Shown here piece by piece: positions 50,648 to 64,000 of a stretch of 64,000 nucleotides of DNA. The number at the start of each line of letters is the position of its first letter. The first letter of the stretch is position 1. The translations under genes were made by a program, and so were the position numbers. The notes beneath the pieces were generated by a model. That model did not search any database. It saw only the letters and a list, made by a program, of their open reading frames with translations, and was not told the origin of the DNA. The stretch comes from Nymphaea colorata (Eukaryota > Streptophyta > Magnoliopsida > Nymphaeales > Nymphaeaceae), in contig NC_045140.1 of NCBI RefSeq assembly GCF_008831285.2, positions 19,776,370-19,840,369 of the forward strand. The letters are read 5' to 3'.

Positions 50648-50686
50648 ATGTATTAGCAAGCTGATGCGGGATATTATTTGGATCCG

Positions 50687-50722
50687 AACGTGGGTCGGCT
50701 TGGGTAGTAGTTTCAAACGGTA
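50687..50722 (+). repeat. Left arm of a perfect 36-bp inverted repeat upstream of RPL5
   Basis: The 36 bases are the exact reverse complement of 51341-51376. They are preceded by the 15-mer ATATTATTTGGATCC (50671-50685), whose inverted partner (51324-51338) lies on the other side of the arm. The units are therefore permuted relative to each other. Confidence 0.92.
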
Positions 50723-51340
50723 AGATATAGATAGTGGCAGGAATATGATACGCTGCCACGCTATTCGCTAGCGTTACTTAGCAATATTCAATTAGTCTTC
50801 ATTTGAGATCGATAATGGCGAAACTTGAGTTTAGACACTAAATATGTTGCACAAGGCTGCCTATTAGGAAGAAAAAGATTAATGTTTACTGACCCGAATT
50901 TTTCTATGCATCAGTAAATACCTGTTATATATATAGTGATTCACTTTGGATCGAACTTCAGATTCTGTTTGAAATTTTAACGTGAAAGAAATAGAAAAAG
51001 CATATCAGACTTTTCGAAGGCATTTCGGTATCTATATGATTTAATCGGAAAACCCTAACCCTGTCATCAGTATGCATGTGAACTTAATTTTTTTTTTTTT
51101 TTTTAGCAAATCCGATTTCTTGACATGTTGGATCTCGCTTCTGCTCACTCTCTAAATATTACGGTTCGAATAAACTGAGTTATGTTAAGAAGTAATAGCG
51201 AGCAGAGTATCTTAGAATTGATAGAGAATTTGATGGTCACTTGCCGGATGCACCACGGCCGGTTTGTTATCATTTTATGAATGAACTGAGTTGGTGAACT
51301 AAAATGAAAGGAGATCCACGTTTGGATCCAAATAATATAG

Positions 51341-51376
51341 TACCGTTTGAAACTACTACCCAAGCCGACCCACGTT
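51341..51376 (-). repeat. Right arm of the 36-bp inverted repeat
   Basis: Exact reverse complement of 50687-50722. Its outer end overlaps the first two bases of the telo-box of the RPL5 promoter and lies 120 bp before the RPL5 start codon. Confidence 0.92.
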
Positions 51377-51384
51377 TAGGGTTT
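51375..51384. promoter_or_regulatory. Telo-box in the RPL5 promoter
   Basis: TTTAGGGTTT (reverse AAACCCTAAA) lies about 110 bp before the start codon. Telo-boxes close to the start are a known hallmark of plant ribosomal-protein and other growth-linked promoters. The leader that follows is purine-rich. Confidence 0.75.
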
Positions 51385-51495
51385 GCAACCCTTTAGACCC
51401 TTACAAGCGTTTTTGGCTTGGAGGCTTCCGCGGGAGGTGGAAAGGAAGGACCAAGGGGGAAGAAGGTTTCTCTCTGCCCCCTGCAGAACGTGGAA

Positions 51496-55218
<3,723 letters not shown>

Positions 55219-57399
55219 TGAAATAGGAATTTTCTTATTCTTTTGAATCTGTTCTGCCTTCTAAGCACTGCTGTTTATGACTGAGCCTTTATAGATGCCC
55301 TCTTCAGATGATTTTCATTTTTTGTATTTAGGTTTAAGGATGTGGTTTAGTGGGATTATGCATCCTAATTTTGTTTAGACAATTGTACCGGAGAATGATA
55401 CGGTCTTTTTGGTTGCTGTTACATGACTTTCATCTGGAGCCGGCGCTTGATGTCTCTTTTGCTTTGAATTAGATTCCCAGTTTTCTGGGAAACAATGTCC
55501 CAGTTTTTCGGAGTGACGACCCTTTCTAGGTCTTTTTGGATTTTTAATTTTCCGTTGGGAAAGGCAAAACAATGCTTTAAGAAATAGAAAAATGGAAAAG
55601 TAAGCTAATTTCTTTTCTGATAACACGATTAATACTTTGGCTTCTGAAGGCTTTTAGTCGAGGACCACTTTTTCTTTTTTCCCGTCCGATCCACCGTTCT
55701 TCTCGCGATCTGAGTGGGGTGATGATCTCTTCTTGGTGCGTTTTTACGGTCGCCCTTGCAACTGCACAATATTTTAAAGAATAATCTCACTTTTGTGCCG
55801 AATGGTGTGCCTAATGCGGCAACGAAGGAGGTTGGAGCTCTCTAAGCTTTGCGATGTTTCGCCGGGGTTGCATTTTTGTGGTTTTTTGGCATTATTTGGG
55901 GTTTTTTTTGAAGTGACCTATTCATATGTAACGCTTTTTATGTGCTTATGAGTTCTGGATTTGCATTTTCATCTTGAAACCCTCTTTTTTTTTTGTTTAT
56001 TTCTTCAACGGATTGTTAGTTGTTCTTGTGTGTTAAATATCTACGACAATGCTGGATTACTTTTGTGAAACATATTAAAGACCCAACTGTCTGAGAGCCG
56101 GTTCAGCTATGTGGTTTTTAAGTTATTCCTTTTCATGAAGGTTTATGAAACAAAGGTAATGCTTCTATGTGGCTTATGTTAAAGTGGATGCCATGATTCT
56201 TGAAGATGGTATCGTTAAAGTGTCGTATAATATGAATGCAAGCTTAAAAGCACCTAATTTAGCATATGGTGATACATTTGACATGAAAAGAAAAAAGAGA
56301 GATTCGTTGAAGATGGCCAGTGCTACAATTAGTTGCTGCATTTGTACAGTTAGAATAAAAAGTCTCCCTTCTGTGAGTCGATCCTTGGGACCTTGATGGG
56401 GTTGGCACAATGGGTGCAGTGGGAGGCAGTAAGTGACCAGTCTCGGTTTTAAATTTCCGGGGCATCGATATGCAAGTTGAAGCAGACTGTCTTAATCAAA
56501 ACACGAAAAGCAGGTCTAAACCCTATGAGTAATGAGGCAAAGGGTGTTTCGGTCCTCTTGTTGGTCTGTAGGACTAAACACTCTTTTGCTCACTAGACAT
56601 TCTAATGGGGCTATAATGAAGGATCAACTTCCTCGATCAATTTTTACTGCACATCCGCAAGGGGAGCTCCCATCCTGATCAAAGATCAATTAAGAAACTA
56701 TGGCACCAAAGGTAATTGATATCTATGATAGGCTAAAAACGTGAATTTGTTCAAGTGAGCATCAATTTAAGCTGCCAATGGCAATGCTTCGAAACGTAGA
56801 GATGAGGATGCTATCGCTTGCCGGCCGGAAACTATCTTAGGAAGAACCACCCAGAACAAGAATTGGGTGAGAATGGGCGGGCAATTGGCACCCTCTGGTT
56901 TGTGCACCAGCCCTACATAATGACCAAAATACTCTTGATCATAAAAGCTAGGGCACATGAGAGCAAGGGTCTACCTGAAAATGTGAGAGTTGAGGTGTCC
57001 TGAAATGATAGCCGAAGGTTTTATGATTGCACTACATAGCACCCTGAGCGGTGTACTGTAGTGCGAATGGCTTGGTTACTGATAGGTGGCTGGTCACCAG
57101 CTCAAATGGCGTGGGCCTTTATCTCTTGTGCCAAATGGGGAGGAAGCAATGCAAGAGCTGATGTCTAGCAATGGGCCGTAACTCAGGCACCGACGCAGGC
57201 TTAAACCCCGTGTGCAGGAAAATGGGTAGGTTCTTTCGCTCTCACAAATTGCAGTAGATGGCATCAATAAAGGGACACAAGCGTATCATCGCTTGAAACA
57301 TTTCCTGTTATTCTGTTGAAATTATTCTTCGTGGTATGTGAACACTCAGTGTGGTTGGACGATTAATTAGCGCAAATGTCAATTTTGCTGAATCACCTG
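55219..57399. other. Intergenic region downstream of RPL5
   Basis: RPL5 3' flank, then AT-rich spacer. A frame at 56169-56396 is open but shows no family or leader. No supported gene. Confidence 0.5.
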
Positions 57400-57770
57400 T
57401 AAGGGTTCATCACAATTACAACGGAAAAGAAACCTCGGTTTAATTATTTAGCATGTTCTCTGTGATATGGTGTAATGTCGTCTCGGTTCCATTCCATCCT
57501 CACTTGTAGAAAATAGCCATTCAAAGTTCGAGGTGTTTGTAGAAATGACAACCGTTCCCTCCTTTCAACATGGAGTTCCGAGGGATGTAGCATTAACTGG
57601 CAGACTTGTCAAAATTTGATCGTTAATTCGATTTTCATGGGCACCATTTTTTTGAATTGTAATCGGTGGATGTAACTAAAACGCAAATGGGCATGTGCAT
57701 GCTGCTGGAAAATTTATTATTTAGTAGGCTTTCTCTCTCTCTCATGACTCTGTGGAAGAGGGCTTATTAG
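57400..57770 (+). repeat. Duplicated block right of RPL5 (partner at 49830-50350)
   Basis: Same order of shared words as the left partner. At its right edge AAGAGGGCTT matches the left copy exactly up to the point where the exon-1 fragment begins there. It is more diverged than the exon-1 duplication, so it is older. Confidence 0.78.
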
Positions 57771-57968
57771 TCATTCAAGACTCCCCTACTTTGAAGATGG
57801 CTGAGACTGCAGCTGGAAGGCATTTATGTAGTAGAAAAGTGTGTGGCCGTAAGTCCATGAGACTGACAAATCTGAAACCGAAGAAAAAGTGACCAAACCC
57901 CTCATACTGCTGACGAAAGCCGTCCGACTTCGTCGTGGCGTGCTAACATCGCTTGTCAATGGACCAAG

Positions 57969-58044
57969 GTAGCTCCTGCAACTGCAACCCAGGGCGCTGC
58001 AACAGAATAGCTCCTGCAACTGCAACCCAGGGCGCTGCAACTTT
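57969..58044. repeat. 38-bp tandem duplication
   Basis: GCTCCTGCAACTGCAACCCA followed by GGGCGCTGCAAC occurs twice with a period of 38 bp. It lies in an antisense frame (58148-57786) that is open for 120 codons but matches no family I know. Confidence 0.85.
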
Positions 58045-58149
58045 CTGTTGCCTAAAATCCGTTTTTGTTGTTCAAGCTGGGACCTGTCACATGTCTTATC
58101 TACAACTACGATAAAAGTTTCCGCAAGACTAAATGTTGTTCTAGCCAAC

Positions 58150-59825
58150 TCTGATAGGAGGAGATGTGATCTAGTTGCTATATTTGAAAAGAATCTGCTC
58201 TTGAGTAATGGGGAGCCGGGGACCTAATTTGCACACAAGATTTTGATAAAATGCATTCTTTGAATTAGAATTACATGTACCAAGGGCTTCAAATTCTTAT
58301 CAAAGTAGCCATGTAGATTATATCTACATTGTTAAGGGTAATATTATCTTAAGGTCTTAATCCAAGAGGTGTTTCTACTTAGCAACAAATCTTTTCTGGA
58401 TCTCAGTTATTGATTATGCTTAATGAAGTTCAAAGTGGTTTGCGGTGGTTTATCGATTGAATACTTTATCAGATTCAGATGATCTGCGAGGAGGTTGAAT
58501 CACCACGGCAAGACCAGCCTGCAGGTTGCATAATGCAACCACCCTTGTGCAGTTGGTTCATGGTTGGTGTTCAAGTGGTTTCTTCAAGCGAAGATACACA
58601 TCCATAAGGCATCAATCATGTAGGCATTTGTACGTTAGCTGTAACAAAACGATAGGATGACCTCATGAATCAAGCAAGTTGTGGCCAACTCCATGACTCT
58701 TCTTTTCATGGCATGTGATACAAAACCAACTCACCGCCACTGGTATTTTGAACTGTTTGCTGAACTTCATTGATCATAATAGTTGTTCGCATTTGAATGT
58801 TTGGTTGTGGACGCAGCTCTGGACCATGAGGGCAATGGGAAGGGAGGCAGAGCTTCGGCTCTCATTTGGGTGGTGGGATAACGTCCCACTTACCCAAATA
58901 ATTCGGTGGTGTATGTCACAATTATTCTGTATGGTGTCGTCCAGAAACAAACAAGTGAGTACCACCATACCAAGGAATCACCATTGCCGTGAAAGGGAAG
59001 ATGAAATGAAACGCTTTACTTTTAAAATTTAGCTAGTGTATTTACAAGGCCGTCGGTGTAATCAAAGTTTCTATCTTATAATTTGATTGCACAGGTTTCA
59101 AAACACATTTTGCTTTACCGAGCAACTACAGAAGACACCAGACGAGTGCTTGAACGAATGGATACAGATAACGCAATGTTTGGAGATTCGAGAGGGAGAG
59201 TGGATCTGTGACTGCCAAGTATCCACAAGGTAAGCAAAAACACAAGCTGTACAGAGTACGATCTCTTACAGGGGCCGGCACACAGGCGACGGAAATCAAA
59301 GACTTGAAAGCCTAGAAATCAGAAAAATAAATGAACTTGTCTTTCCAGACTGTCATGTGGTTGTCTCTGCTATAATTTCTCATTCAATCGGTAAAATTTC
59401 AAGGAGAAGACCAAATGATCAATCGCCAAGACGCCAACCACTGCACGTTTCTTCAAGTTCTCTTGATGATAAGCTCATCAGAATGCAGCCTATAAATTCG
59501 CTACAACTTAAAAGTACCTCTGTTATTATTTTGTTTCATTTGTGCAACTGGGTAGAAAAAGAATTAATAGTTTGCCAGTTCCTTTATCATGTTTCATCGA
59601 ATTTTGCAGCTGGAAACTCACCTTATTACACAGCTTATACATTGGTTTCTGCACAACCCCTCTGTATATAGATATAATATAAATAAAATAAATCGTCCTA
59701 TTGGGAAAAGACAAAAATTACATCGATGATTTACGTACAAAAAGGGTTCCCAGCGGCATCGGTGCATGTTCTGCTGGATGTATACGATATTTTGGTGATC
59801 ATTGAAGAAGAAAGCTGGAGATGAA
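58150..59825. other. Intergenic region and formin 3' flank
   Basis: No supported gene. Frames at 58715-59032 and 59357-59671 lack domains and leaders. The last few hundred bases before 59826 are likely the formin 3' UTR. Confidence 0.5.
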
Positions 59826-62800
59826 TCATGAAGAGGAACTCCCACCGTCATCCTCACTGTCTGTCCATCGCCTCTGGAAGGCCGGCGTAGGCATCATTGG
59901 CTGGAGGGTGGGGTTAACAGGAACCGGGAAATGGCGCCCAGAACTCACCACTGTCGTCCGCCCCTGCATGCTCCCGACCTCCTTGCATACTCGGTCAAGA
60001 ATATCAAGGAAGTCGCGCACTATGACAAAGATGCGAAATGGGTGTGCCTCTTCACGAGCTGCATTGCCATGGAAGTACTCTGTTATCTCCTTCACAAGTG
60101 AGAGAGCAACGCTTCCCTCAGCACGGATCCTCAATATCTCCTCCTCAGCCTTGTGCTTGAATGAAGACATTGATGACGCAAACAGTGCATTGGCCGCGCA
60201 ATCGCCAGCAAGATGGACAGCCTCAGAGATCTTCTCAAGGCCAGAGACAAGCTTGGAGACGTAAGATTCAAGGACAACAGGGTCCATGGAGGCAGCCTTC
60301 TTAACATTGGCAAGCTCCCCAGAGAGTCCTGCAACCATTTTAAGACCAAGCTTACGAGAGTTGTCAGCACCGGTCGCCTCAGCGGATGTAGCAGAGTGGC
60401 TATCTATGTGTGACCCCTCATAGCGGACAATCTCTTGGACAACAAAGTGGAGGAGTGTGGTCTTCCCATCGGTGCCTTTGACATCGACAAGCTTCAGGAG
60501 GGTGTCCAGTTTGAAGGCATGCGCATCACCACGGTTGGTGCCATCATTCATCCGATTGCCCGTCTTGAGTACAGCTTCAAGGAGCTTGAGGAAGAGGCGG
60601 CTATTCCGCAGTTCCTCACAGGCTGCCTGAGATTGGAAGCAAGTTATAATTCATATGATATTGAACGCCCGATCCCTTGAAGCACTACTTGTAAACAAAT
60701 TCAGTAAATCAGATGACTTGAAACTAAACGCAAAGATCTTTGGGTTGTTTAAAGAGTGTCTTCAAAGGCATTACACGATTCAGGTTCAAGTTCTGATACC
60801 ATCCTGCCAACTTTTAGATGATTGACAGGTTGTGATTTTCATTGATGTTCTTAGTTTTATTTCAACATCTATCCAAACCAACCACATATCCATCGATTTT
60901 GTCATCGTGCGTGCGTGTGTGTGTGTATATATATATACATATCTATATATAAAACTTTCTAGTGTTCGAGAAGAAAAAAAGGGCCTAGAATTGGCAACCA
61001 TACCTCAAGCGTTTTGAAAGATTTTCTGAGATAGGCAATCTCTGATTCAAAGTTAGCACTGTAGAGCATGGCCTCTACCCTTTTGAAGGCAAAGGGTATA
61101 TCAAGCACAGCCTTAAGGAATCTCTCAGCTGCCCCAAGCTTGGAATTTTGTCCTTCAGTGTATCCTTTCAATTTCACTTCTTCCTCTTTGGTCGGCGCCA
61201 TCTTTTGTAACGTTTCGAGTAGCTCAGCGCCTAATCCATCCGTGTTACCTACAATACATCAATCAATTTATGAAAGTTCAAAACCACAGATTCATGGCAA
61301 GATGAACCATTTTATCTACATATGCAGGCCAAATTTATCATAAAGAACCCACTGCTCACGAAGTACCTCTAACAATACCTTGCATACAATACTGAAAATA
61401 CTCGAGACAAACCTAAGCAAATCCTGTTCCTAATCTTGCCAGATTACTTGATTTCCAAATCAGAAGATACAAAGAGAAATAATAGATAACTGAGCAATAC
61501 TAATGCTCTGTCACAGGCAGCTTCCCTCATGGACAAGTTATAACATTCAAGACCAGTGTCATAAATATCGCTGCATATCAACCGATATCGGTCCATAAGT
61601 TGTATTGGCGCCTCCCCGCAAGTCCACAATGAAGCAGGGCCGGTTCATGCCCTTCCAAATACCGGCATTACGATTCAGCCTCGTAATCGCCAATATTCCA
61701 ACAAAATAATAATGAAAGACAAATTCGTTTGATTAAAAAATGGCCGCTACGGGTTTCTGACATGAGTTAGAAACTGATGCTTGTAACAACTCCCACCTTC
61801 TACAAGCGCTTCACAGACTTCCTCTTTTGTCACATTGAGGGCTCTCAAAAGGATTGCAATGTTTTGGGATTTTTTTGGATCCAGCACTCTGTTCTCCTGA
61901 ACTGGTGATGGAAGAACCACCCGTTTGCTTGTCTCTTTTGGAGTTGTATCGGTGGCCTTTGACAAGAAGAGAGTTTCAATCATTTCTTCATTCAATCTGC
62001 GAAAACGAAGGTACGACACACAGGCAAAATGCCCATCAGTTACGCATTAATACTGCCATCAAATTTCTACGGGATACAGTAAGAAAGTATATGAAAAGAA
62101 ACTCCCATCAAACATTGAACTATTAGAAAGGCGGCAAGTGAAGCAAAGTCTCGCCGGTTAATGCTGGCAACAAAATCTACACGATACAGTAACAAAGACT
62201 ACGATAACGAATTCTCATCACAGGGGAAACGTTGTCCGACCTTTCTCAGAACAGCAGATCAATCACTAAATCACAAGCGCAGAGCATGTCTAAAATTTGG
62301 GAAGAAGGAAAAAAGGGAGAAAGCAAATTTGGAAGCCAATGAGGGGAAAATTAAAGTAACCAAGAAGCATAATTGTGGAAGGTTCTTTGCTTACTGGAAC
62401 GAACTAGACTTTAATTGGTCCCACACCATTGCTCGATCTGAGCTCGCCCGCACCTTGTCCCAATGTAAAGGCTTTAACTTCGGACGAGGGGTCTCGCCAA
62501 GTTTTTCGGGGGACTTGTTGGTCTCTGGTGAGTTTGGCTTGCTCTGCGGCTTGGTTTCCGGCGAGCTCTCTGCCTTCACGGTATCCGGACTTCTTCGCGG
62601 GCTTACCAATGGCGGAGGTCTGGGAATTGGCCTGTCTGGGTTTGACGGTGGAGTTGAGGATTGCCAAAGACTACCCTTTGGTGGTGGTGGTGGAGGAGGA
62701 GGAGGAGGAGGAGTTCGGCTGGAAATGACGGGCTGCGTAGGTGGGGACGGCGTCCCAGAGAATGACCTTCTTCCAGATGAAGCAGCTTTTACCGATGATC

Positions 62801-63854
62801 CTTCGGAAGGAGAAGACGGCAGAGACGGCAAAGTAAACTTTCCGTCCCGCGGCAGATGGAAGGATGGAGGCGGAAGCTGGAAGCCAGCATGGCCAAGGAC
62901 CTCGGAACCCGTGGATTCCCCTCCGGAGCCTGGTGAAGGAGGCGTGGAACCCGCCGGAGACGTCGATTTGGAAGATGGGTAGGAGGGGGTCGTCAAATTC
63001 GAGGCCCCAGAGTCCGGCCTTGCTGGGGAGGAGGCCTGCAACATCCGTCCGGAGGCAGATTTGGTAGCTGGACTCTCCTTGCGGTTCCTGCTCGAAGAGC
63101 CCCTGGGCGAGTAGAATGACTCGCTGTCGTCGTCATCTGTCGACTCCAGACCGGACTCCGGTCTGCGGCATTGGCGGGAGAGAGGCGGGAGTGGAAGGAG
63201 CTCAGGGCTCCGACTGTGGAAGCTCAGCGGAGAGCCCAATTTTCGGTTGTTGGAAGGACTAACGTTCAAAGCATCCTCGCCCTCCGTTCTCCGAGTGTCT
63301 ACGACGGTGCCCAAGTAAAGGACTTCCGAACCGTTGGCGACTGCCACCTTGGTGGTGGAACCCGGATCAGTAGCCGGGAAGAGGCGGATACTAGCGGATC
63401 TGGAAGCCTTCTGGTCGTACTCGCCATAGGATCTCCGTCGCCGAAGCAGAAAGATGCCGGCCAGTAGAACGAAGAGGGCGAAGACGCTGATGATGACGGG
63501 GATGATGACCTTCGCATGGTTGGGGCTCTTTGCGGAAGAGGTTGGTCGGACGACATTGGACGGAATAGTAACGGACGGGATGGCGGCAGGAGGTGGATTG
63601 GTGGTGGGAGTCGTGGGCGTGGAGGTCGCTGGGGTGGTGGGGTTGAGAGGGAAGAATGGTGTTGGAGTGGTGCTGGAAGGGGGTGGGGGGGAGGAATGGG
63701 TGGTGGGATCGGCGGGGAAGAAAGGTTGGTGGAGAGATCTCCTGCTAACTGCGGCCGGAGTGGCACCGGCGGCGAGGTGTTGATTGGTGAAGCAGGGGAA
63801 GAGGCGGAGGAGGAAGAAGAGAAGGAACCTCAGGTGGCAAGGGAAGGTTGGCAT
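59826..63854 (-). CDS. Class I formin (membrane-anchored FH1-FH2 actin nucleator)
   Basis: Four exons (63854-62395, 61996-61797, 61248-61004, 60626-59826) join in phase to 901 residues. Residues 1-25 form a signal peptide ([15 protein letters not shown]). Residues 45-100 are a Pro/Thr/Ser-rich extracellular region, a possible cell-wall contact. Residues 115-137 are a membrane helix ([22 protein letters not shown]), followed by RRRR. The FH1 region has a run of about 12 prolines near residue 390. FH2 starts at about 466 with [23 protein letters not shown] and contains [37 protein letters not shown] and [29 protein letters not shown]. Class I formins nucleate and elongate actin filaments at the plasma membrane. 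The short C-terminal tail ends [11 protein letters not shown]. All key FH2 blocks are present. A GA run lies in the leader at 63938-63953. Confidence 0.95.
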
Positions 63855-64000
63855 CGTTCAGGTGACGAGGAGGAGGACTGAAGATCCTCAAGATCCTCGT
63901 CAATGGTGATGATGGTAGCCCCAGCGGGTGGTCGGTAGAGAGAGAGAGAGAGCTGGAGTAGGGAGTTGGGCAAGTGTACTGAGGCAGTGCCTCTGAACCA

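Noticed and set aside
51050-51065. Interstitial telomere repeat (AACCCTAACCC)
   Set aside because: There are fewer than two units and no array. It is more likely chance or a lone telo-box-like word.
57786-58148. Small gene on the minus strand (120 codons)
   Set aside because: The frame is inflated by a 38-bp tandem repeat, with no recognisable domain or leader. It is kept only as a repeat observation.
62161-63881. Plus-strand open frames opposite the formin (273, 121 and 109 codons)
   Set aside because: They are long only because the GC-rich formin FH1 region lacks stops on the opposite strand. They encode Gly runs complementary to the proline codons.

Overview
The window is nuclear DNA of a flowering plant. 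Every recognisable gene is split by spliceosomal introns, protein families are plant types (MLO, a class I formin with a membrane anchor, a DOMON/cytochrome b561 protein, 60S ribosomal protein L5), and the spaces hold plant-style LTR, TRIM and SINE retroelements plus many dinucleotide repeats. I cannot fix the species. Exon borders were placed by hand from GT/GC-AG signals, conserved residues and reading phase. The phases close without a frameshift in all seven multi-exon genes.

Layout from left to right. 57-12304 (-): 5' three quarters of a dsRNA-binding-domain protein whose introns are full of repeats, including a TRIM element. 13574-14763: a 141-bp tandem repeat, then a SINE with intact target duplications. 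15566-15979 (+): a small GC-rich intronless candidate gene of unknown kind. 18455-25706 (+): a 14-exon MLO1-like gene. 27963-30375 (-): a DOMON/cytochrome b561 gene. 33727-40673 (+): a HAD-superfamily gene. 43319-48276 (-): a conserved plant protein of unknown function with a decayed Ty1/copia element in its first intron. 51496-55218 (+): RPL5. 59826-63854 (-): a class I formin.

The genes are unrelated housekeeping, membrane and cytoskeletal functions and do not form a pathway or cluster. The most unusual stretch is 47.8-57.8 kb around RPL5. A truncated copy of exon 1 of the upstream gene lies between the two divergent genes. A second duplicated block flanks RPL5 on both sides in direct orientation. 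A perfect 36-bp inverted repeat, with a permuted 15-bp companion, ends at the telo-box of the RPL5 promoter. I found no operon, CRISPR array, virus-like cassette or clearly new molecular system. The notable items are genome-structure observations and a few gene-level oddities.
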